From: JAVBSC01 sp031547305
Lineage (GTDB): Bacteria; Desulfobacterota; Desulfovibrionia; Desulfovibrionales; Desulfovibrionaceae
Assembly: GCA_031547305.1 (NCBI GenBank)
Contig: JAVBSC010000010.1
Coordinates: 1 to 52,404 of the forward strand
Length of the DNA stretch: 52,404 nucleotides
Direction of reading: 5' to 3'
Below, piece after piece: positions 35,701 through 42,909 of this stretch (positions are counted from its first letter, which is position 1; every line of letters begins with the position of its first letter). The position numbers were made by a program, and so were the translations under genes. Under the pieces are notes generated by a model, which ran no database searches, was not told the origin of the DNA, and saw only the letters and a list, made by a program, of their open reading frames with translations.

Positions 35701-36585
35701 ATGCTGCGCAGTATGACCGGTTTCGGGCGATTTACCCTGGAAGACGAATCCTTTACCCAAACCTGGGAAGTGCGTAGCGTAAACAGCCGGCACATGGACG
35801 TCAAATGGCGTCTGCCTTCCGTAGTGCGCGCCATGGAAGCGCGTTTTGAAAAAGTCCTGCGCCGCGCCGCTTCCCGCGGCCGGGTGGAGCTTTCTTTGTC
35901 TTTGCAATGGCGCAAAGCCGGAGCCGAGTCTGTGGAATTCAACCCGGTTCTGGCCGCCGGCATGCTGGACAGCCTGCGCGAGTTCGCCGCCCGGCGCGGC
36001 GATAAGTTTGAGCCGGACTACAACCGTCTGCTCAATTTATCCTTCCTTTGGGACGATGTCGGCGGCATTGATTCCGAGGGAGACCTGGCAGCCACTCTGG
36101 AGCAAGGGCTGGAAGGCGCGCTCAAAGACTGGAACGAGGCCCGCGAATCCGAAGCCAAGGCCCTGGAAAAAGACTTGCTCTCGCGCATTCTGCGTATGGA
36201 GGAATGGGTGTCCCGCGTGGAAGAGCGCGCCCCCGGCATCAAAGAGGAACGCTTCGCCCAGGTGCGCGAGCGCCTCAGCGAAGTGCTGGAGCGCCACGGC
36301 CAGGAACTTGATGAATCCCGCTTTCTTCAGGAAATCACCCTGCTGGCCGACAAGCTGGACGTGAGCGAGGAACTTACCCGTCTGCGCGCCCACCTGGACC
36401 GCCTGCGCGACCTGCTGCGCAAAGGCGAGGACGCCGGACGCCGTCTGGATTTCACCATGCAGGAATGTTTTCGCGAAATAAACACCTGCGGCAATAAAAT
36501 ACAGGACGCCCAAATTTCCCGCCTGGTCGTGGACTTTAAAAACGAACTGGAAAAATGCCGGGAACAGGTGCAAAACGTAGAATGA
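35701..36585 (+). CDS. yicC: YicC-family endoribonuclease
   Basis: 294 residues, with the conserved start MLRSMTGFGRF, SVNSRHMDVKWRLP near 30 and the C-terminal DUF1732 block (GRRLDFTMQECFREINTCGNK). YicC proteins are RNA endonucleases that act on structured small RNAs. A clear ribosome site ggaggcgaa precedes the ATG. It is first of a tight block with DUF370, gmk and pyrF, an arrangement kept in many bacteria. Confidence 0.93.
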   Translation: MLRSMTGFGRFTLEDESFTQTWEVRSVNSRHMDVKWRLPSVVRAMEARFEKVLRRAASRGRVELSLSLQWRKAGAESVEFNPVLAAGMLDSLREFAARRGDKFEPDYNRLLNLSFLWDDVGGIDSEGDLAATLEQGLEGALKDWNEARESEAKALEKDLLSRILRMEEWVSRVEERAPGIKEERFAQVRERLSEVLERHGQELDESRFLQEITLLADKLDVSEELTRLRAHLDRLRDLLRKGEDAGRRLDFTMQECFREINTCGNKIQDAQISRLVVDFKNELEKCREQVQNVE

Positions 36586-36635
36586 TGAACGTTTGAGGGG
36601 CGTGTCCCTCCCGTCAGCATTTTAAGGAGCGGTCC

Positions 36636-36902
36636 GTGGGTAGTCGGCAGAGGTTGTTGAATTTGGGTTTTGGGAACCTGGTGGTGGCGGAGCGGGTGGT
36701 GGCGGTGATCAACCCGGCGTCTTCGCCGATGCGGCGGCTGCGCGAGGATGCGCGGCAGCAGGGACGTTTGATTGACGCCACGCAGGGCCGCAAGACCAGG
36801 TCTCTGCTGATTACGGATTCCAATCATGTGATTTTGTCCGCGGTACAGCCGGAGACGATGCGCCAGCGCTTTGTGCAGGAGCAGCAGGGGGTGGAGGAAT
36901 GA
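36636..36902 (+). CDS. DUF370/RemA-like regulator
   Basis: 88 residues starting at GTG 36636 after aaggagcg. It carries the family phrases LLNLGFGNLVVAERVVAVI and DATQGRKTRSLLITDSNHVILSA. The Bacillus relative RemA is a DNA-binding activator of matrix genes; in proteobacteria the gene is linked to yicC and gmk with an undefined role. Its stop overlaps the ATG of gmk by 4 bases, so they are translated together. Confidence 0.88.
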   Translation: MGSRQRLLNLGFGNLVVAERVVAVINPASSPMRRLREDARQQGRLIDATQGRKTRSLLITDSNHVILSAVQPETMRQRFVQEQQGVEE

Positions 36903-37525
36903 GCCGCGAGCGGACCGCCGGTCTGGCCTTGGTTATCTGCGCCCCGTCCGGCACTGGAAAAACCACTCTGGTGAAACGCCTGGTGACGGAATGCCCCAGG
37001 TTTGCTTTTTCCATTTCCAGCACCACCAGGTTGCCGCGCCAGGGCGAACGGAACGGTGTTGATTATAATTTCATCAGCCGGGAAGAATTTGTGGCGTTGC
37101 GAGAACACGGGCACTTCGCGGAATGGGCTGAAGTGCACGGCAATTTTTACGGCACGCCGTTGGAGGCGACCAGGGAGCTTTTGAGGGCCGGGCGGGACGT
37201 GCTCTTTGACATAGACGTGCAGGGCGCCGCCCAGATTAAAAAAAGTCTGCCGGCCGCCTATTTTGTATTCATATTGCCGCCTTCAAAAGAAGAACTGGAG
37301 CGGCGGCTGCGCGGCCGGGGCACGGACAGCAGGGAGAGCGTGTCCCGCAGGCTGGAGAACGCGGCCGGGGAGCTGTCCCAGGCGCACTGGTTCGACGCCC
37401 TGGTGCTGAACGACGACCTGGAGCTGGCCTATGCGGATTTGCGGGCCGCTTACATGGCGGCCGGCCTGGGCCCGGCCCGGCGGCAGGATATTCTGGATGA
37501 TGTATTGAAAGGCTGGCGAGCATGA
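36899..37525 (+). CDS. gmk: Guanylate kinase
   Basis: 208 residues. P-loop APSGTGKTTLVKRL near 17, followed by STTRLPRQGERNGVDYNFIS and the nucleotide-binding AEVHGNFYGT, FDIDVQGA and the LID arginine region (RLRGRGTDSRESVSRRL). It converts GMP and ATP to GDP and ADP. It overlaps DUF370 upstream and pyrF downstream by 4 bases each. Confidence 0.96.
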   Translation: MSRERTAGLALVICAPSGTGKTTLVKRLVTECPRFAFSISSTTRLPRQGERNGVDYNFISREEFVALREHGHFAEWAEVHGNFYGTPLEATRELLRAGRDVLFDIDVQGAAQIKKSLPAAYFVFILPPSKEELERRLRGRGTDSRESVSRRLENAAGELSQAHWFDALVLNDDLELAYADLRAAYMAAGLGPARRQDILDDVLKGWRA

Positions 37526-38232
37526 GCGCGCAACTTGTCCTGGCTCTGGATTGCGGCTCGTCGAAGGAAGCACTGGCCCTGGCCGGGCTGGTACAGCCGC
37601 AAACGCCCTGGATGAAGGTTGGGCTGGAGCTTTTTACAGCCTGCGGGCCGGATCTGGTGCGGGCGCTCAAGGGGGCCGGCTGCCTGGTTTTTTTGGATTT
37701 AAAGTTCCACGACATCCCGAATACCGCCAAAGGCGCGGTGCGTAGCGCCGTCGCCCTGGGCGTGGACATGTGCAACATCCATGTCTGCGGCGGGGAGCGC
37801 ATGGCCAGAGCGGCCCTGGATGGACTGGAGGAGGGCTGGGAATTGAGCGGCCGCGCGGCGCCCAGGCCGCTGCTTCTGGGGGTCACGGTGCTGACCAGTC
37901 AGGGGGCGAAGGATTTGGCGGGTCAAGAGCCGGCCGGAGTTGTGTTGGAGCGGGCCGGGCAGGCCAAAACCTGGGGGCTGGGCGGCGTGGTTTGCTCCGC
38001 ACAGGAAGCCGCGGCAATAAAAACGGCCTGCGGCAAAGATTTTATTTGCCTGTGCCCCGGCATACGGCCGGCTGGCGTGGAGTGGCGCGACGACCAGCGC
38101 CGGACCATGACCCCGGCTCAGGCAGTGTCCGCCGGGGCGGATTTTCTGGTGGTGGGGCGTCCCATAAGCGGAGCTGAAGATCCGGCCGCGGCGGCAAAGA
38201 CCATACTGATGGAAATGCGCGGAAAATCCTGA
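37522..38232 (+). CDS. pyrF: Orotidine 5'-phosphate decarboxylase
   Basis: 236 residues. Active-site phrase FLDLKFHDIPNTAKGAV near 55-70 (catalytic Asp-Lys-Asp), LALDCGSSKEAL at the N-terminus and the phosphate-binding GIRPAG and VVGRPISGA near the end. It makes UMP from OMP in pyrimidine synthesis. It overlaps gmk by 4 bases and ends the block. Confidence 0.96.
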   Translation: MSAQLVLALDCGSSKEALALAGLVQPQTPWMKVGLELFTACGPDLVRALKGAGCLVFLDLKFHDIPNTAKGAVRSAVALGVDMCNIHVCGGERMARAALDGLEEGWELSGRAAPRPLLLGVTVLTSQGAKDLAGQEPAGVVLERAGQAKTWGLGGVVCSAQEAAAIKTACGKDFICLCPGIRPAGVEWRDDQRRTMTPAQAVSAGADFLVVGRPISGAEDPAAAAKTILMEMRGKS

Positions 38233-38257
38233 CTTCGTTTTTTAGAACACTACTTTG

Positions 38258-38287
38258 TTGTAATATATTAATAAGTTGAATTATAAT
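38258..38287 (+). promoter_or_regulatory. Candidate sigma-70 promoter
   Basis: TTGTAA (38258-38263) and TATAAT (38282-38287) are 18 bases apart in an AT-rich stretch after pyrF. It would drive the TPR gene. Weak support: one consensus box and one partial box. Confidence 0.35.
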
Positions 38288-38315
38288 TAGGGAATTTTAA
38301 GGCGGAAACGCCACA

Positions 38316-38342
38316 GCCAAGCCATGCCCGGCATGGCTTGGC
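38316..38342. repeat. 13-bp palindrome
   Basis: gccaagccatgcc (38316-38328) is inverted at 38330-38342 around a single central base. It forms part of a larger imperfectly symmetric unit (about 38290-38409) that ends in the dispersed repeat. Confidence 0.5.
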
Positions 38343-38352
38343 GTCCGCGAGG

Positions 38353-38406
38353 AATAGGCGGGCATTGCCCGCCGTGAATGACGCGCGGAGCGTTTCCAAA
38401 ATCAAA
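38353..38406 (+). repeat. Dispersed repeat, copy D
   Basis: This is about 85% identical to the reverse complement of 34738-34790. With the sequence from 38290 it makes a unit whose ends are related as inverted repeats (aattttaaggcggaaacgcc against aattttgattttggaaacgc), like a miniature mobile element. It forms the leader of the TPR gene at 38431. Confidence 0.6.
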
Positions 38407-38430
38407 ATTGTTTTTATACGGCGGCGGGGT

Positions 38431-39288
38431 ATGTCCGAACAAGACGAAAAGCGCGAAGCTATTCAAGGTATTTTTTCCTCTCATGAAGTCCGCAAGGTTG
38501 GAACAGGCACAACCAGCCGCAAAAGCATCCAGAAGGCCTTCTGGTTTTGCGTGGAGTTGCCGGACGGCAACATAGAAATGCAGCCGCTCAACACCAATTA
38601 TATACCGAGCGGCCCCAAGCGGAAGGTGGAAAAAGATCAGTTTTTAAAGACCTTTTCGCCTGAACCGGAATTTTATGTCAGCACGGTGTTCCCGAGGATG
38701 CGGGAACTCAACAAGACCCTTGCGCGCGGCGATCGCCACCGGAAAAACAAAGAGTACTACAGCGCGGAAATGGAGTACGGCAGCGCGCTCAAGGTGGACG
38801 AGGAAAACGTGCGGGCCAACTTCGGACTTGGCATAACCTACCTGGAGCGAGGGGAATCCGCCAGGGCGGACGATATTTTCAACCGCCTGGTCAAGCTTGA
38901 TGCCGCCTTTGATCAGGAACACAAACACCTGTTCAACGAATTCGGCATAAATTTGCGCAAAAACGGCATGTTCGACCAGGCTATCAGTTATTACGGCCGT
39001 GCTCTGGAGCTTTCCGCCCAGGATGAAAATCTGTACTACAATATGGCCAGGGCCACGTTGGAAAAAAACGACGTCCCCGGCACGGTGGAATACTTGCTGA
39101 AAAGTCTGGAACTGAACCCCGGCCTGGAAGAATCAGCCCGGTTCCTGCTTTGGATGCTCAGCAAGAATATGCTCCCGCCGGACAAGCAGGGGCTGGCGGT
39201 GGCGGCCCTGAAAAAGGCCAAGGAGGCCCAGGCCGCCACCCCCCCGGCCGCCGGTAGGGCGGCGGAAGAGGGCTCCGGAAACGCCTGA
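38431..39288 (+). CDS. TPR-repeat protein
   Basis: 285 residues from ATG 38431. The first 100 residues are a specific N-terminal domain (REAIQGIFSSHEVRKVGTGTTSRKSIQKAFWFCVE) that I know only as an accompaniment of TPR proteins in Desulfovibrio. Then four or so tetratricopeptide repeats follow (AEMEYGSALKVDEENVRANFGLGITYLERGE; AISYYGRALELSAQDENLYYNMA). The C-terminus is Ala/Pro-rich. TPRs bind other proteins. The HDOD gene follows after 29 bases, so the two probably share a transcript. No further function is evident. Confidence 0.78.
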   Translation: MSEQDEKREAIQGIFSSHEVRKVGTGTTSRKSIQKAFWFCVELPDGNIEMQPLNTNYIPSGPKRKVEKDQFLKTFSPEPEFYVSTVFPRMRELNKTLARGDRHRKNKEYYSAEMEYGSALKVDEENVRANFGLGITYLERGESARADDIFNRLVKLDAAFDQEHKHLFNEFGINLRKNGMFDQAISYYGRALELSAQDENLYYNMARATLEKNDVPGTVEYLLKSLELNPGLEESARFLLWMLSKNMLPPDKQGLAVAALKKAKEAQAATPPAAGRAAEEGSGNA

Positions 39289-39317
39289 ATGGGCGCAAAC
39301 TTGCATGGAGGTGACCG

Positions 39318-40193
39318 GTGGCTCTGCATATGGAAAAATCCCGGAGCTTTCTGGAGTCCCTGTCTGAATCGCCGCCCAGGCTGCCTTATGAGCCGTTGCT
39401 TCTGCCCCGGCTTTTCGCCGGTTTGAGCGACGGGTCCAACCTGTCCTTGGGCACACTGGCGGAAATGATCGGCCGCAGCCAGGGGTTGGCCACAAAAATC
39501 CTGGCCGTGGCCAATTCCGCCTGTTACGGCCTGCAATCCACAGTAAGCTCTCTGGACCGGGCTCTTTCCATACTGGGGTTGCGTGAAGTGCGCTCTCTGG
39601 TAATCATGTTCAGCGTTTCCAGTGCAATAGATCCTAAAAGCCTGCCCAGGGATTTTCCCGGACGCGAGTTGTGGGAACATCAGATCCGCACCGGGCGTAT
39701 CGCCATGGAACTGGCCAAGACGCTGCCGCGTCAAGCCAGTGAGCCCTTTGAGCCGGACGTATTTTACGTGGCGGGTCTGCTCCATGATCTGGGCAAGAGT
39801 TTTTTGGCTTCGCGCAGCCGGGAGGCTTGGGGGGAGATCCGCGCTATTCAGGCGCAAAAAAATATCGGGTTCGTCCAGGCGGAAGACGAGTACTGGGGCA
39901 TGGATCACGGCACTATCGCGGCTTTGGTGCTGGAGCACTGGAGCATTCCGGCGCTGCTCACCAGCATCATAAGCTGGCACCACCACCCCCGGCTGGCCAC
40001 CCGGCACCAGGAGGCGGCCAAGGTGCTGTACGCGGCCAATCTGCTGGATCATTCCGAATTGCTGCCGGACGGCCCCCTGCCGTCCTTTGTGGCTGAACTC
40101 CTGCCGGCTGCGGCGAATTTTCCGGATCTGCCCACGACCATTTACGCCGCCAGGCTGGGCAATGCTTCGCATTTGGCCGGTTTCCTGGCCTGA
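39318..40193 (+). CDS. HDOD-domain signalling protein
   Basis: 291 residues, GTG start with tggaggtgacc upstream. The domain shows LAEMIGRSQGLATKILAVANSACYGL near 50 and then FYVAGLLHDLGKSFLA and WGMDHGTIAALVLEHW, the HDOD pattern related to HD phosphohydrolases but commonly inactive. HDOD proteins act in signalling (motility, virulence, cyclic nucleotide responses). It overlaps the next gene by one base. Confidence 0.85.
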   Translation: MALHMEKSRSFLESLSESPPRLPYEPLLLPRLFAGLSDGSNLSLGTLAEMIGRSQGLATKILAVANSACYGLQSTVSSLDRALSILGLREVRSLVIMFSVSSAIDPKSLPRDFPGRELWEHQIRTGRIAMELAKTLPRQASEPFEPDVFYVAGLLHDLGKSFLASRSREAWGEIRAIQAQKNIGFVQAEDEYWGMDHGTIAALVLEHWSIPALLTSIISWHHHPRLATRHQEAAKVLYAANLLDHSELLPDGPLPSFVAELLPAAANFPDLPTTIYAARLGNASHLAGFLA

Positions 40194-40957
40194 TGGCTAC
40201 AATGCTTGAACAGAATATTTTTACAGTCATTCTGCACTACGGGGATCCGGCCTTGGCGCGCGGCCTGGCCGCTAGCCTGCTTGAAGCGGAGCCGAAGCAG
40301 CCGGTGCATGTGCTGGATAATGCCGCGCCCCAGCCGTACGGCCAGGGGCCGGAAGCGCCGGGGGCCTGGGTGCGCCTGCCGCGAAATTTGTACTGGGCCG
40401 GGGCTCTGGATTATGCCCTTAAGGCCGCCAAGGCGGCCGGCGCCGAGTATTTGTGGTTTTTAAACAACGATTTAACTTTTGTTTCCGCGCCTCCTTTTAT
40501 AGCCAGGGCGGCGGGACGGATCCGGCGCCTGAGCGGCGGCGGGCAAAAGCCTGGTTTGTGGAGCCCGGCTATGCTGAGCAGCCCGTACCACCCGCAGATG
40601 CTGGCGCGCAAAGCCCCGGCCGGATCGGATGGCGCCTGGCGCGTGGCTTTGACGGATGGCGTTGCCCCGCTGCTTTGCCTTGCGGCCGTGGAAGAAGCGG
40701 GCGGCCTGGATTATGCCGACAATCCCTACGGCTATTCCGTGGATTTGTGGCTGAGCCTGCGTCTGCACCGCCTGGGTTGGCCGCTGGTGGTGGATCAGAA
40801 CGTGGTTGTGCGGCACCGGCACCACAGTTCCGCCGGCGCGGTGGATGGTTTTTTGCAAACAGCGGCCAGGGCGGAAGAAGCCTTTATGCGCGAGCGCCTG
40901 GGATTGGATTGGCGCGCCGTGATTGCGGACTTGCAAAAGATGGTTATTCCCCTATGA
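40193..40957 (+). CDS. Glycosyltransferase, GT2-like (rhamnosyltransferase type)
   Basis: 254 residues. The GT-A fold is visible from IFTVILHYGD and VHVLDNAAP at the N-terminus, RNLYWAGALDYALKAAKAAGAEYLWFLNNDLTF with the N-N-D metal/nucleotide motif near 93, and a later GYSVDLWLSLRLHRLG segment where the catalytic acidic residue is expected. It would transfer a sugar to a polysaccharide, lipopolysaccharide or glycan. There are no membrane segments. The start overlaps the HDOD stop (TGATGG type). Substrate unknown. Confidence 0.82.
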   Translation: MATMLEQNIFTVILHYGDPALARGLAASLLEAEPKQPVHVLDNAAPQPYGQGPEAPGAWVRLPRNLYWAGALDYALKAAKAAGAEYLWFLNNDLTFVSAPPFIARAAGRIRRLSGGGQKPGLWSPAMLSSPYHPQMLARKAPAGSDGAWRVALTDGVAPLLCLAAVEEAGGLDYADNPYGYSVDLWLSLRLHRLGWPLVVDQNVVVRHRHHSSAGAVDGFLQTAARAEEAFMRERLGLDWRAVIADLQKMVIPL

Positions 40958-41196
40958 TATGTGGGAATAGCGTGGTTGAATATTCGCCATGCGGCCATGG
41001 CGCGTTTATCGCGGCCTTGGTCGGAGAATTTTGTCATTGAAAATATTTGTTAAGATAAAATGCTCCGGCGGCGTTAAACGCAGTGCCGCAACGCCAGCGA
41101 GTCTGGCGCAGGCGAGCTTTGCTCGCCGTTAAGCGGCAATCTCAAACGCAAAATGTTATGAATCGGGCGTAGGCCCGTACAATATTCAGGTACTTC
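40958..41196. other. Spacer between the glycosyltransferase and recJ
   Basis: It holds a hairpin made of ggcgagc (41111-41117) and gctcgcc (41121-41127) without T-run, and a short cgggcgtaggcccgt repeat core (41164-41178) like the dispersed repeats of this window. No gene or RNA is supported. Confidence 0.45.
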
Positions 41197-42909
41197 ATGA
41201 ACATGATTTGGACCGAGCGCGGCGCGCCGGGCGACAGCCCGCCGCCGGATCTGGCCTTGTGGGCGGACCGGCTGGAGATTACCTTTTTCCTGGCTTCTTT
41301 GCTTTGGCGGAGAGGTTTTAAGGACTTCGAGTCCATGTCTCTCTTTTTGAACCCCGGCCTGCGCAATCTGGCCCCTTTATCTTCCTGGCCGGGGCTGGAC
41401 GAAGCGGCCCGGCTGCTTTGCCGGGAGCTTGAGGCGGGCAAGAAACTGGCGGTCTGGGGCGATTACGATGTTGACGGCATCACCTCCAGCGCCCTGGTCA
41501 AAACCTTCCTGAATAATCACGGCTTTGAAGTGCTCAATCACATTCCGGACCGCTTGTCTGAAGGCTACGGCCTCAGCCCGGAAGGCGTGGAAAAACTGAG
41601 CGCCCAAGGTATAAACCTGCTTTTGACCGTTGACTGCGGGATCAGCGATCTGGAATCCATTGCCAGGGCCAAAGAGCTTGGACTGACCGTGATTGTTTCC
41701 GATCATCACCTGCCGGGCCCGGAACTGCCGCCGGCGGACGCCAGTTGCGCGCCCACCCTGCAAAAGGACGTGCCGCCCCTGGCCGGAGTGGGCGTGGCCT
41801 TCATGCTTATGGCCGGAGTGGGCGCGGAACTGGAAAAGCTTGGCCGGGCGCGCCAGGATTTGCGCCCCCTGCTGGACCTGGTGGCCCTGGGCACCCTGGC
41901 CGACGTGGTGGATCTTAACGGCCAGAACCGTATTCTGGTTAAAAACGGCCTGCTGCTTCTGGCCAAGGCGGAACGTCCCGGGCTGGCGGCTTTAAAATCC
42001 GTGTGCAAATTTTCCCCGGCCGCTTCTCTGGGGGCCGGACAGGTGGTCTTTGCCCTGGCCCCGCGTTTGAATGCGGCCGGGCGCATGGGCAAAAGCTCCG
42101 TGGCCCTGGAGCTTTTGCTGACCCAGGATCGCGAGCGGGCCGCCGCCCTGGCCCAGGAACTTGAAGAAATGAATAACGCCAGGCGCAGCGAGGAAGACGG
42201 AATCATGCAGGAGGCCAAAGCCCAGGCGGAGGAACAGGTTCAGGCCGGGCGCATGGGCCTGGTGTTGACGGCCAACCACTGGCACGTTGGCATAATAGGC
42301 ATAGTGGCCTCGCGCATTGTTGAACAGTTTGCCCGGCCGGCGGTGATCCTCTGCGCGGACGGTATGCGCCTTAAAGGCTCGGCCCGCAGCGTGGACTCCT
42401 TTGACCTGTACCGGGCGCTTTCCGAATGCTCGGATTTGTTTCTGGGCTTCGGCGGCCACAAGATGGCGGCGGGCATGAGCCTTGTTACGGAAAATGTGGA
42501 GGCTTTTGCCGAACGCTTTGACGCCCTGGCCAGGGCCAGCCTCGGGCGGACGCCCGGCCGGCGGATACTGAAGACGGACGGTGATCTGGGCCTGGGCACA
42601 GCCATGGACTTCATTCTGCTTAAGGAACTGGAGCTGATGCAGCCATTCGGCATGGGCAACGCGGAGCCGGTTTTTACTTCCCGGCCGGTCCTGGTCACGG
42701 ATCTGCGCGTTTTCTCCGGCCTGACCATTCTGGATCTCAAGGACGAGGAAACCGGCGTCACTGTGAAGGCCAAGGCCTGGCGCCAGGCCGGCAACATTCC
42801 GCCGGACAGCCGGGGCAAGCGCATCCGCATCGCCTACACCCCGCGCATCGACCGCTACAACGGGGCGGCCGAGGTGGAGATTCGCGTCAAGGACTGGTGC
42901 GCGGTTTAA
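41197..42909 (+). CDS. recJ: Single-stranded-DNA exonuclease RecJ
   Basis: 570 residues with DHH-family catalytic motifs: AVWGDYDVDGITSSALV near 85, LLTVDCGIS, VIVSDHHLPG near 165, and in the DHHA1/OB part GFGGHKMAAGMSL near 430. It removes 5'-ended single-stranded DNA in recombination and mismatch repair. It is transcribed towards hrpB, and the two stop codons overlap, leaving no room for a terminator between them. Confidence 0.95.
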   Translation: MNMIWTERGAPGDSPPPDLALWADRLEITFFLASLLWRRGFKDFESMSLFLNPGLRNLAPLSSWPGLDEAARLLCRELEAGKKLAVWGDYDVDGITSSALVKTFLNNHGFEVLNHIPDRLSEGYGLSPEGVEKLSAQGINLLLTVDCGISDLESIARAKELGLTVIVSDHHLPGPELPPADASCAPTLQKDVPPLAGVGVAFMLMAGVGAELEKLGRARQDLRPLLDLVALGTLADVVDLNGQNRILVKNGLLLLAKAERPGLAALKSVCKFSPAASLGAGQVVFALAPRLNAAGRMGKSSVALELLLTQDRERAAALAQELEEMNNARRSEEDGIMQEAKAQAEEQVQAGRMGLVLTANHWHVGIIGIVASRIVEQFARPAVILCADGMRLKGSARSVDSFDLYRALSECSDLFLGFGGHKMAAGMSLVTENVEAFAERFDALARASLGRTPGRRILKTDGDLGLGTAMDFILLKELELMQPFGMGNAEPVFTSRPVLVTDLRVFSGLTILDLKDEETGVTVKAKAWRQAGNIPPDSRGKRIRIAYTPRIDRYNGAAEVEIRVKDWCAV

